Shown in pieces: positions 33,964 through 44,589 of a stretch of 64,000 nt of DNA. Each line of letters starts with the position of its first letter. The first letter of the stretch is position 1. Below the pieces are notes generated by a model. That model was not told the DNA's origin. It did no database searches and saw only the letters and a program-made list of their open reading frames with translations. Source of the stretch: Thalassia testudinum (lineage: Eukaryota > Streptophyta > Magnoliopsida > Alismatales > Hydrocharitaceae); assembly GCA_037157565.1 (NCBI GenBank), contig JAZHRO010000062.1, positions 8,618,001-8,682,000 on the forward strand. The letters are read 5' to 3'. A program made the translations under genes and the position numbers.

Positions 33964-34505
33964 GTGATAGAGCAGATTCATAGACGACTTCGCACTGTCA
34001 GGAGTAGACAGAAGAGTTATGCTGACCGGAGGCGCAGAGAGGTGCAGTTCGAGGTTGGGGATCACGTCTTCCTTCGCATTTTGCCCATGAAGGGCTTGCA
34101 GCATTTTGGGGTGAAAGGGAAGCTTGCGCTGAGGTTTGTGGGACCCTTTGAGGTCCTGGAGCGGGTAGGACCCGTTGCTTACTGGCTTGCCCTTCCTCCC
34201 CAGCTTTCTAGTGTGCACGACGTGTTCCACATGTCCAACCTCAGGAAATACATCACCGATCCCAGTCACGTTCTAAGCCACGAGAGTGTCGAAGTGGGTG
34301 ACGACTTGACCTACCTCGAGAGACCAGTGCAGATACTAGATAGAGCCATCCAGAGTTTGAGACGAAAGCAGGTACCCCTGGTGAAGGTCTTGTGGAGGAG
34401 CCAGCGATACGAGGAGGCTACTTAGGAGCCTGAGGCGGTGATGCGAGAGCGGTACCCGGAGCTTTTTGAGGGTACGTCTTTTCGGACCGACTTCGGTCCT
34501 CTTTA
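33964..34505 (+). pseudogene. Integrase C-terminus with chromodomain-like tail
   Basis: Open from 33964 to a TAG at 34423, then a further 26 codons to TAA near 34503. YADRRRREVQFEVGDHVFL and FVGPFEVLERVGPVAYWL are the GPY-type integrase end. VHDVFHMSNLRKY follows. PVQILDRAIQSLRRKQ, KVLWRSQRYEEAT and RERYPELF form a chromodomain-like module, which in chromoviruses directs insertion to heterochromatin. The tail is the main reason for calling this a chromovirus of the Tekay/Del kind. Confidence 0.88.
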
Positions 34506-34585
34506 AGTTATGAGTTTATATATCTCTTTCTGCACCTTAGCTAGCTCAAGTTTTGGGGACGAAACATCCTTTAAGTTTGTTATGA
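34506..34585 (+). other. 3' untranslated end and plus-strand primer region of Tekay-type element
   Basis: TTTTGGGGACGAAACATCC is the wording that commonly ends chromovirus interiors before the 3' LTR. The purine-rich TTTTGGGGACGAAAC is the best PPT candidate. I see no perfect tract directly next to the LTR at 34586. Confidence 0.65.
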
Positions 34586-37500
34586 TGTAAAGACCCATTC
34601 TGCTTTGTGCCTTTTAAGACTTCTGGACTGTCAGTCGGACGTTTGGTCAGAGTCTGGACCCCTTCCCAGACGTTTGGAAATTGAAAAATCTGTGCACAGG
34701 GTCAGTTCTGCGTGCTGGCTGCGCGCAGACAGCTTTCATTCTCTCTCTTCTTCTTTTCTCCTCCCTCACCGAACCCTAACCCCACCGCCTACATAAGTGC
34801 CCCCTTCCTCCCCTCACCACTCCATCACTATCACCTTACTTCCTCTCCACTGCCGTGAGAGAGACGAGCAAGAGAGAGGGAGCCAAAGAGAGGAGGAGGA
34901 GTGGCGTGAAGAGAGGAGGAGGTTGAGCTCGCGAGCTTCGTGGGAGCTCGCCGAAGTGTGCACGGTCGCCGCGGCACATGTGGGAGGAGGCGTCGGGGAA
35001 ACTATCCCCGACTTCCTGCAGTGGCGAGAGCTACAGCAGAGAGGGAGGAGCCACGGTGGAGTGCGGCGAGAGGAGCGGGAGCTCACTCTGATATTGGGAT
35101 TTCTCCAGTATCAAATGTCCAGAGTGCCTTCCAGATGACGGGCTGGACGTTTGGTGATGACACCGGACGTCTGAAAGCAAGGTTTCACGTAGGTACGTCC
35201 TTCTTTTGGTTACGGCCATGCAGGCTGCATCGTAGAGCTGATTTGTTTGGCTAAAAGGGGATTTGCTACTCTGTCGTGCACAGGAGCAGCTTTGGGAAGG
35301 CACGCAGCATGCCCTCCCACGCGTTTTGGACGTCTGGACAGCTTACCAGATGACCGGAGGCATTCCCAGACAATAGGAGGTTGGGTCGGACATCTAGAGC
35401 TGAGTCCAGATGGTCAAGTGGGAGTCCTGGACGTCTGAGGTAGACGCAGGGATGCGAGGTGAGGATCTGGTGACTTTTAAGATGTCTGGACTTGGTTCCA
35501 GATGTCTGATTTGGTTCTACAATTCTGTTTTTGACCCGTTTAGGGTCCGATCGGGGTCAGTTTTACGCAAACGAGATATCTGTGTTTTCCTTGTGAGTTC
35601 CTCTACATGTTAGAAATCCTTATATACTATTTTGAACATTACGTTGTGGTATGTTCCTTGGTATAGGATCTCGCTTTGTTGCGTGTCTGGGGCTTGCAGA
35701 GGCACGTGAGTCTACCGTTCGAGCCCCCAGTACTCCCGGATTGTCTGGTAGAGTGGTTTCCCCCTGTTCTACTTATAAACTATGAATGCATCTATGAAAT
35801 TTAGATAACTAGAACCCTAGGATGTGGCATGAATCCTAGGACGAGAAACGGTTGCACTGTTTGTATGTGTGTTTGAGATTGCAGTCATAAATCAATGAGC
35901 TGAATTGTAAACAACTGCCTGTTAATGAACACGAGCTGCCTGTTCGAATATGAAATGCCTGAGATAACTAAATAGTTACCTGTGATATCACTTGTTGCAT
36001 TTGTTAATTTGTGGAAATACGAGCTGCATGTGTATTATGCAAGAATGGAAGTTATGAATGATGAAACCTGATATGGAATGTTATGGTGAATATGAGAATG
36101 AACCCTATGGGGAGTTAGGAGTAGAGCTCCTGTGGATAAATGGAAGGATCTGGAAATGTGAGTTGGAAGTGTGCTGGCCCTTGAGTACGTGGTACCAAGG
36201 AGAGCGACTGTCCCCTGTTTAGTGTAGAGCGGAGATAGTCACCCTTGGGTTGGGACCTGGGTTAGGATTGGCCACTCTACACCGACTTCTGTTGGCCCTC
36301 ATGTACACTGTACTGGGGAGATCTACTTGTGTAGGGAGGGAGCTAGCCACCCCATGGGGCTCGAGGTTCAGCTAGCCACCCTACACTGACTTGTTAGGCC
36401 CACTGGGCAAACCGGGGTAGTCAGACGATGGTGCACAGACTGTGGAGGGGCGAGACCCCTGTTGCTGAGAGGGCTAGGCCTTATACTGTTCTGTGCTGTA
36501 CTTTCAACGTACCCGCTAGCGGAAACGATTGACTACGTGCCAGTGTAGGATAGCTACCCATGCGCTTATCGCACGTGCCGTAGTCACTGCTACGTCTGTC
36601 AGTGACCTCAAGGTGGTTGATTGGGTGTAGGATTACCACAGGGGACTTTCTCGGTTAGGAGAGGACCACGTGTGCCTTCTACTCTTGGAAAAGACTGCAA
36701 TCAAGATCGTTCCCATGAGGAACATCCGAGATCAAGAAAGAAATATGAATGTAAACCAATGAGTGAAAAGGAATTAATTGTAAAATAAAATAATTGAAAG
36801 AGATAAATGTACCTGTTAGCTTTTACTACTTTAGATAGTTTAGTTACCACTCTACTCAGCATTCACTGACTCTATTTTACTCGTAACCCTTTACAGGTCC
36901 AAGAGTTGAGCAGCCCGAGTCACCGGTTGCAGAGGGTGCTGGGCCCAGTCGAGCCTAGTAGTAGTAGTCTATTGTTGTTGTACTTCCTTTCTGTTAGTGA
37001 GTTTCAAACCTTGTTTACTATTTCTGTTACTGTACTTTGTTCTACTTTCCAGTTGTTGTGGTGGTATGTACTAATTAGCAGCTTTTACTTTCCTTACTGC
37101 TTATACGCTTTTACTGTTAGTTGCATTGCACAGTGAATGTGGTTTATTTTCCTTCTTTTCGATTATTTCTTATTGGACGATTGGATCTGATTGCACAGCA
37201 ATCATAGGTCCTAATCAACCTAAATAATGTCTGAACCTATCTTAAATTGTGGATATTGTACTCATATCTTGCATATCATGCATTGCATCAGTCTATTTAG
37301 AATAAGATGAGATATCCTGCTAGTTAATGTTTTTTTTATTGCTATTTACAGATAATAAAGTGATCTAGGATGGAGATAGTGGAATAAAGCAATAAAGGAA
37401 GAAGAAGACTGATTCAGATAAGAGGAGTGAGGAGGATAGCCTTATCCCTACCCTTAAAAACCCTAGGACAGCCTTCCCAAACCCAAAACAACCTCCATTA

Positions 37501-39211
37501 GGGTACCTTAGCCTCAAAACCCAAACATGGATAGCACTATCCATGTTCCTATCCCTCTCCCAAACACTTAGGAACCAAAACCAACCTTAGAAAACACAAA
37601 ACCCACTCTCCAGCACCTTTTAAGACGTCCAGACATTTGGCTGGACGTCTGATTTCTGCAGAATAACAATCCAGGAAGCCAAAACTCATACTGACACAAA
37701 ATTGGATGTCTAATTTAGTGTCCAGACGTCTAATTTTGTAGTATAAGACGTCTGACCACTATCCTGGACGTCTGATACTGTTGTCTGGTTCCTGATTTTG
37801 GGTGTTGGAAGCCATAGCTTGCCTATTTTGACCTAGGAACCCCATCGAACACCCTAGGAAACCTAAGTAGAGACCTCCTAAGCCTAGTCCAGTATCCATA
37901 GCCCTACTTGTCCTATCCCTAACCCAATTGAACCATCCCATACCTAATTGGGTGAATCTACAGTTGATTGGGTGCACCCGAGCCCAATTAGATCCACCCA
38001 GGATCTAATTAACTCATACCTATTAGGGTTACCCTAGCCTAATCACATGCACACATCTAATTAGACTTTCCTAAGCCTAATTAGGTCCACACCCACTTAA
38101 TCTAGATTTACCCAACCTATTTAGCACCTAATCCTACCAAAACCCACAACCTAGCCCTACGAAAAACACACACCCACACACACACGTACACCTTCCCATT
38201 TTACTCCCACCAAACCCATGCACACTCTCTTGGAAACCCTAAAAGCTTGTGTCAAACCTAGATCCAAAAATTGTGGCATTTGCTATTTTTGAAGCCACCA
38301 AAAGTGGCAACCAAATGGAGCCTTCCATAAAGGCAAAGAGAGAGCTACGAATCCACTCTAAACTTGCTTCCACCCTCCAAAACCGCAAAGGCCGTCCTCC
38401 TCATCCTCCTCTAAGGCTCCATGGACGGCTAGCTAGAGAAGCTTCTCTCCAAAGCTTCAAGGACGACCATTGGTAGATAAAGGGAGCAACACCCTCCTCT
38501 CTCCACTTGGGTGCACTAGCCCCCATCTTCTTCTTCTTTTTGGACGGCCATGAAGGCTCACCCATAGCCTCTTGTGGCCGGCCATCTCTTTTGGTAGGCG
38601 TGTAGATGGGTTTGCATACCCAAGTCTAGCCTACACCCTCACACAAGGCCGATGGCCCTAGTGGCAACTTTCCGGCGTGAGGGATTTTCTTCTATTTATA
38701 TGCTTTCTAGTGTAGATGATGTGTGATAAATTTCTATGCATAAATAATGTTTCTGTGATTGATTGTCCTCATGTTTGCTTGCTTATATGACACTTTGGTT
38801 TGTTCACACCATGCACGGCCACCATGGCCTCATTTAGATGCACATAGTCACTTAGGTTTTTGCTAGTTTATCTAGATCTAGGTTTCAATTCGCTTTTCGA
38901 AATAAAAAAAATCAAAAACACAAAAAGACAAAAATAGTAGCTTAGGTTAGATTTAGGTTATAAAAGCCGATCCAAATCTCGATTCGTTTTCACGCCTCCC
39001 AGAGACGAACGACCGGGACTCAAGTTCTAAAAAGAATAAAGATTTACGAGAGTTTCGTTATCACAAATATCTTTGACGAGTGGTTTTTGCGACTATACTG
39101 CGATTTCCAATGATTTCAAAATACGCGATTTCCACTCTCGTCAGGGTCTTGGGATTAGTTAAGTCGAGTTGGTCTCGGATTGTGTAGGGATTCGGGAATC
39201 GGGTCGTAACA
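34586..39211 (+). mobile_element. 3' LTR of Tekay-type element, split by a family-2 solo LTR
   Basis: LTR sequence is 34586-37187 and 39149-39211. It begins TGTAAAGACCCATTCTG and ends GGTCGTAACA, followed by the target duplication CTTTG. The 5' LTR at about 23985-24005 reads GGACGATTGGGTCTTGGG across the insertion point, proving the empty site. GACGTC boxes are at about 34665-34675 (decayed) and 35327-35520. Confidence 0.94.
37188..39143 (+). mobile_element. Solo LTR of family 2 inside Tekay 3' LTR
   Basis: It begins TGATTGCACAGCAATCATAGG, the same terminal-stem start as the element B LTR, and ends CCACTCTCGTCA. Flanks are GGATC (37183-37187) and GGGTC (39144-39148), a target duplication with one transition; the empty site in the 5' LTR has GGGTC. 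Length 1956 bp. Contents are GACGTC boxes at about 37623-37775, a CA-rich run at 38160-38186, and CCTCCCAGAGACGAACGACCGG near 38996. Frames at 37759 and 38249 have no family signal. Confidence 0.93.
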
Positions 39212-39216
39212 CTTTG
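39212..39216 (+). repeat. Right target site duplication of Tekay-type element
   Basis: CTTTG, exact partner of 14065-14069. Confidence 0.93.
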
Positions 39217-39722
39217 CCTCTGTGCTATGGTTGCCTCTCCCTTGAGGAACAAAGGAAGGAGAGAGGAGGCCTTTTCCTCTTCTGTTGAAGCTGAGCCTTG
39301 AGCACTTAAGGCGTCTGATGCCTTGTGTCTTCATTTGATCTCTGCTGGTGCCTTAGTTCTGTTAGGATATTCATCTGGTTGACGTGGAATATTTGGTTGA
39401 GAATTACTGTTCATATATTTGAGATACTTGAGTTTAACTTCAAAGGGTTAATTGGTGATTCAAATCACCATTTTAACCCATTCTTTTTGCATTGTGATAC
39501 TTGATTTCATCTATATATCATTTTGAGTTGTTCTAAATATAGTTTTGATTATAATTGCTTATATTTCTTGTGATTAGTGAGATTAAATTGCTATTACTTA
39601 CTCCTTGTGTTTGACCTCAGACTCTTTTGATTCTGAGTTATAAATTTAAATGTTTTTGAGCGATTGAGGCTTTGCTACAACAAAACGACTTAAAACTCCT
39701 CAATAGCCACCAAAACACATTC

Positions 39723-41136
39723 CCTCAACAAATCTAACTGGATTGAATAAGGGGAGGGTTGGGCCCAAGCATGTCCTAGAAAAATCACTGCAGGCATGTA
39801 TAAACCTGCCCCTGGTTGTTTGGCACCATCCTTCTGGTACCAAATATAGATGAACAGATCGAATTAACTAAAGAAATCTTAAGACCTAGGTAGAAAGCCT
39901 AAATTTAATGAAACCTTAGGGGTCAAATTGCTACAAATTTTAATTAGGTCTAGGAACTTAAGTGCATAAGAAATGTGATGGGTGTTGTTTTGGGTAATGC
40001 CATATTATTTCTCTTTTTATGGTGTGTGTGAATTGGGTGAGAAGTGATGCCCAAGCCAAAACAAATAGGTTTGCAAGCAAGGAATTTTTTTTATTGTCAG
40101 ATTTTAGGGTTTTTATTAAAATTTAGTGTCTTTTAAGATTCTCTCTTGTTAAGGATTCAAACAAGGTTTTGAAGTTCCACACAAGAATATAAAACAAGTT
40201 ATTGTTGGTGGAGGTCAACTCCTTTAATTTGGATTGGACTAAGAAAGAAAATAAGAAACCCTATAGTGGAAATCCTATGTTTGTAGCTCCTAAATGATTC
40301 TCTTTTTATGAAATCTTTAAAAAGTGGTGATCCAAACAGGAAAGCAACACCATGACTTGATGTAAAATCAAATAAGGAATCTAAAGATGATTTCTTTGAG
40401 ATTTTAGGAAATTTTTTGATATTTCTTTTGAAATTTTCTTGTTATTGGTGTCAAGAGTCAAAATTGATAGATTCTGGGAATTGATTATGTAGAAACCTCA
40501 AATGGCCTCAAAAATTTTTGAGAATTTTATGTGATTTAGAGAAATTTTCAAGGTTTCATTGTAAAGTTTGTCCAAATATGATGAGTATAAAAATTCATAA
40601 AATTCTTGGATAGTAAGAAAATAAGGTCTAACCCTTTTCAAGTCTACAAATTTTTTAATTTTTTCTATTTGTCAAAATTGTTTGAAAATTGGGCTCAGGG
40701 TTTTTGACTCAAAGAGGATTCCTTGGATGAAATTTGGTGATTTTAGGAAGCTCCTACGTGCCTGAACTTGATTTTTAAAAATCAAGACAGAAGTCCAGAT
40801 TTTCAAAATCAAACACCAATAAGACTAAGGTGGTTGAAAAGTGAAGCAAACAAGCAACAAAGTGATTTTTAGGGTTCCACCACCCTTAATTTTTCTTGTT
40901 TTTGAATTTTTTTGATAATTTAAAGGTTGTTAAAGAGATTTTTGTTTTTGTAAAAAGAGATAGCCTGGGGTACTAACCTAAAGTACGTGGGAAGACAAGA
41001 TCACTTGAAGTTTTCTGCTCTAAGTGAATTTAAATCCCGCTCTCGCTCCTGATCCAAACCTAAACAAAACAAAACACAAAATTTGTGAAGATATAATAAA
41101 GCAAGAGAGACAAAATAGTGTGGCTAAGCCGTGCCT
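39723..41136 (-). other. Element D leader, PBS-proximal part
   Basis: This continues the leader seen at 11862-11956 once the nested solo LTR is removed. It is AT-rich with T- and A-runs and no coding frame. Like the leaders of B, E and G it is about 1-2 kb long and untranslated. Confidence 0.6.
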
Positions 41137-41153
41137 TCCCGGCAATGACACCA
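41137..41153 (-). other. Element D primer-binding site (tRNA-Asp type)
   Basis: The minus strand reads TGGTGTCATTGCCGGGA, 13 of 17 positions of the tRNA-Asp complement, all differences transitions. It lies five bases inside the LTR end. Confidence 0.75.
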
Positions 41154-41158
41154 AAAAG

Positions 41159-42394
41159 TGGTAGTGAAAATACGCGATTTTGTAGTTGCGGATTTTTATG
41201 TCATTACAATGTGTAAATCACAAACAACTTTTAAATTTGTAAAATTAGTGGAGTATCTAGGGTCATCTAAGGAGGCCAATTTGTTAATCAATTAGATGGT
41301 TCTCTGTTTCTCTCTCTCAAATCGACACTTTTCTTTTTGTCTTTTGGGTTTTGTTCAATAATTGGGACACATAAAGTCGATTTGACTACACCAAAGTGAA
41401 TGAAAGAATCTCCCTTTCTAAGCTCACCCTAGGCAAGTGCGCTTAGGGTAATTAGAAAGGAGAAGTGGCGCAGTAAATCTACTAGAAAAACTAGAATTTA
41501 ATGCACATAAAATAAATACAATAAGATATGGAAATTCACTTTGGAATAAGAAATGTTGTGGAATCTACAAAGTACTTGGGGAGCTTAATTGTATGAATGG
41601 CACCGCACAATTAATCCCCAAGTAGAGGAATGTTTTAAACTACTACAACAAAGATGACAAAAAAAAGAAGTAAGTAGATTCTCCCAAAATGCTTGAAGAT
41701 ATTCTCACTCTAGACTCAATAGCTCCTGGGCTTAAAGAGGATCCTCCTTGCTCCTTGAATGCTTCTCCTCCCAAGGTGGATGTCCTCCCTGGATGGATGT
41801 GCACCTTGGTATGGAGCCAAGGAAGAAGATAGGAGAACGTGAACACCAAAGGGACAAGGTGGGCGTTCCCTTTGATCACCTTTCTTTTCTTCCTCCATGG
41901 GCATGGGATATGGGTAGAATATAGGAAGTATTTTTGCCAGCCAAGGATGGTTTGAATGGTAGGATGGGCGGTCTTTTTATAGGCTAGTATGGATGGTGGT
42001 TAGGAAGCTTCCTTGGTGCCATGTAAAAGGGTGCCAAGGAGGGTGGCTTGAATGGTGGCTAGGAAGCTTGCTTGGTGCCATGGGAAAGGGTGCCAAGGAG
42101 GGTGGCTTGGATGGTGGTTAGGAAGCTTTCTTGGCGCCATGTGAAAGGGTGCCAAGGAGGGTGATTAGGAAGCTTCCTTGGTGCTAATGTTTGGTGGTTT
42201 TAATGTAGGTGGATGGCCATTAAGGTGGAAAGGGAGTAGGGTAGGAGCTGGAGTAGTGGAGGAGCGAGCTAAGCTAGCTAGTAGCTTAGCTAAGTAGAGG
42301 ACGAGCTGTCTCGAGCTATCTTCACACTTGTTCCTTGTGCCTTCCATATTGTTAGGGCTTTTATGATTTCCAAAGCATTCATCCCTAGCAATCA
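41159..42394 (-). mobile_element. Element D 5' LTR (family-2-like), 1.24 kb
   Basis: In minus orientation it starts TGATTGCTAGGGATGAATGC at 42394 and ends CGTATTTTCACTACCA at 41159, before the PBS. Start and end words resemble family 2 (TGATTGC..., ...AAAATACGCGATTTCCACT), but the body is shorter. At 41990-42180 it holds three imperfect copies of a roughly 80-base unit built on GGATGGTGGTTAGGAAGCTTCCTTGG-like wording (given here only in part). AATGG at 42395-42399 would be the target duplication; the left partner is lost. Confidence 0.75.
41995..42180 (+). repeat. Short tandem repeat in element D LTR
   Basis: TTAGGAAGCTTCCTTGGTGCC, GCTAGGAAGCTTGCTTGG and TTAGGAAGCTTTCTTGG recur at a period of about 65-70 bases, each followed by AAAGGGTGCCAAGGAGGGTG. 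Confidence 0.85.
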
Positions 42395-42900
42395 AATGGT
42401 AACTACATAAGATAATGTAAAATAAATGCTAATGCATGCTCTAAGCCCTAAATGCAAATGCATGCTAAATGCAGTGAGATAATGCAATGCAATTGCAAAA
42501 GCTTAGGAACTAGATGCGAATGGATATTAAGGATGATGATGAACTGGTGTTTATCAGTATAGACATTCTAGTTTGGTTGTATACATTGCTAATATCATTC
42601 ATAGGAAACGACTAAGGGAATTCACAATGTATAGATGCTTAGATGGTCTAATTTAAATCACTCATTATATTTTGCAGAAAAGAGGTGCGCTCATTTTAGT
42701 TTGGTTGTATATGGTGATGATATTCTCCTTACAGGAAATACTCGGTGGGGATTCACAAGATAAAGTTGATTCAGGTGGTCTAATTTAAGTCATTCATTAT
42801 ATGCACAGAGGGGATTCATAATGTAAAGTATCTTTAGAAGCAATTTATTACCAAGAGGGATTAAATAACTTTTGATGCTAAAATTTGTCTTGCTACTTGC
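42395..42900 (+). repeat. Backbone with degenerate tandem units
   Basis: Two units of about 130 bases (about 42570-42700 and 42700-42835) share TAGTTTGGTTGTATA, a CATT/TTACAGGAAA step, GGATTCACAA-like wording and GGTCTAATTTAAATCACTCATTATAT. A third partial copy of the last word is at about 10880, across element D. No coding signal. Confidence 0.65.
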
Positions 42901-43482
42901 CGACTGCAATGCAATCCCTCATGTTGGGATTCTTTTTGTAAATTAATTCTGTTGGCTATGCCCTTTGCGAGAGCTTTTGAAGGTGCACAAAAGATAAGTC
43001 TTCATCCCTTTTAAATTTCTATCTTGTATCTGTTCGAATGTATTTGGTTACAATACTTAAGAATATTATTTCAACTTTTTTTGAATGGGATGTTTGCAAT
43101 TTAAAGTCTACTGGTAAATTATGAGAATTTTATCTAAAGCTACTGTTGTTATGTTTGGCACTATAAACTTTTTAAAACTTTGATATCAAATGAAATGAAG
43201 GTACAATATTATTTTTTTGCATAATTTGAACTTGTATTCAAATTTGAATGAATTAAAACTCTAATTCGAGCATGCTTTTAATTATAAGATTAATTTATTA
43301 ATGGGTATCCGATGGGTAAATGGGTACTTGGTGGGTAGATGGGTATGGAAATGGCTATGGGTATGAGTTTGGGTTTTTCTACCCGATGGGTAAATGAGTA
43401 GGGTATGGGTATGGATTTTGTAAATGAGTATGGATATGGGTTTAACCAAACCTGACTCGAACCTGACTTGTTTGCATCCCTA
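42901..43482 (+). mobile_element. hAT-like transposon 3' end, truncated
   Basis: At 43471-43482 the sequence TTTGCATCCCTA reads as TAGGGATGCAAA on the other strand, a hAT-type terminal inverted repeat. Inside it (43299-43440) are many GGGTA / TACCC words (GATGGGTAAATGGGTA), the usual subterminal repeats of plant hAT elements. No transposase and no left terminus were found, so the left limit given is only where AT-rich DNA begins. Confidence 0.5.
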
Positions 43483-44589
43483 CACACGGGCTCGGGGGTG
43501 GTCGAATGAAGCACCTACAAAGGAGGGAGTAGGGACGGTAGAGAAGAAGGCCCATCAGGTCTCGAAACATAAGGCCCACATTATTGGGACCAATAGATAA
43601 GGGAGCAGGATCCATACCAGATCCAGATTCGACATTGAATCCATGTTCCATCGGTGGCCCACAATTCTCTACCAACATGTTCTCTCTTGCATTTGGAAAA
43701 TCCCTGTTCGCCACGTCAACCATAGATCACCTCTTAAAAAAATCCCATGCAAGAGACTGCTTGCACAATTATCGCGCTCACCTGTTGGACTTTCCCAAAC
43801 CAATCCCCTTATTATTATGCTTGCCTACCTTTTCTATTTGATCCTTTGATACCCAAACCTATCACCTCCTCCCCTCCTTCCTGGGCAATGCCACCACCAA
43901 AGCTCTGCCTTTTAACCAACGATGGAGACAAAGACACAACCTCAACAAAAGACCTACCATTGGTGACCTCAAGGAGAACCACCCATGAGGACCCACCAAG
44001 CTAGAGGACTAGCCAAGGAGGAATATCAGAGATGTCTTGCACCTCTAATAGTGTCGCAATCCACTGAAGATCATCTACAAATAGGCCAACTTATCGATAA
44101 AGCTTCAAGCACGAGAAGCCCCAAACAAGTGCCTCGACCACCTCTACTATTCGAAGGTGTAGTGGAGCATCCTACATGCACACTTCTACAATCCTCATCG
44201 GGGCAGCCTCTCTCCAATTCCCAATCAACCTACCAATCGACTTCACTATCGCTAACAATCATGGATCAAAAATAGAGCATCTCAACATCTTCCCTTAAGC
44301 AACCATGAAGGAGAAATTTCCTGTCATCAAAAACAACCTTAACACCACTAGAGTGGGTGCAAAACATCTCCAAGGCCTTCCTAATGACAATTAAAGATGG
44401 ATGATCCACTATCACATCTCCCACCAACAAAGCACCTAAAGAGCTCCACATTGCCTATAGTGAGGTAGACCATGGTGTATGGATGATTGGCATCGATGAC
44501 CCACCCAAAGCCAAAGCAAGGGCCACCACTCTACCCTTCTGATTCACTGCAAAGGCCCTCCTCCTCGAGCAAGACCATTGATAATGACC
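43483..44589 (-). pseudogene. Degraded coding relic, 3' part (function not recognised)
   Basis: Minus-strand fragments such as DHPSLIVIRKALEMFC and VKVVFDDRKFLLHGC (44300-44450) look like real but decayed protein. They faintly recall the RNA-binding first protein of plant LINEs (a DUF4283-like domain), a weak guess. Other fragments lie at 43442-43723. Element E cut this relic at 44585-44589. Its upstream part with a zinc knuckle is at 52202-52480. Plus-strand frames here are not better supported. Confidence 0.35.
44585..44589 (+). repeat. Left target site duplication of element E
   Basis: TGACC is repeated exactly at 52197-52201. Confidence 0.95.

Larger units (their letters stand above)
14070..39211 (+). 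mobile_element. Complete Ty3/Gypsy chromovirus (Tekay/Del-like) with nested insertions
   Basis: The element runs from TGTAAAGACCC to ...GTAACA and is bounded by the perfect target duplication CTTTG. The 5' LTR is 14070-24061 (about 2.57 kb once its nested solo LTR is removed). Then come a tRNA-Met PBS, a gag-pol frame (24245-27220 continued at 32717-34505), a purine-rich tract and the 3' LTR 34586-39211 (about 2.66 kb without its nested solo LTR). Domain order is gag, CCHC knuckle, protease, RT, RNase H, integrase, chromodomain-like tail, which is that of plant chromoviruses. The coding frame has about 24 premature stops and one 1-base deletion, so it is dead. Insertions are 15372-22783, 27221-32711 and 37188-39143. 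Confidence 0.95.
11957..39717 (+). mobile_element. Solo LTR of family 1 (copy C), split by the Tekay-type element
   Basis: The LTR itself is 11957-14069 plus 39217-39717; 14070-39216 is the later Tekay insertion and its duplicated target. It begins TGATGGGAACACCATCAT and ends CCACCAAAACA. It is flanked by CGTTC (11952-11956) and CATTC (39718-39722), a target duplication differing by one transition. No PBS or gag of its own adjoins either end, so it is a solo LTR left by recombination. Its host is the leader of element D. The right piece contains the family's terminal wording CTCCTTGTGTTTGACCTCAGAC near 39600, which also occurs near the ends of the other copies. Confidence 0.85.

Noticed and set aside
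33841..34269. 142-residue minus-strand frame
   Set aside because: Shadow opposite the integrase C-terminus and chromodomain.
43584..44275. Plus-strand frames as a host gene
   Set aside because: No domain wording, many competing frames, and the minus strand has the more protein-like fragments.
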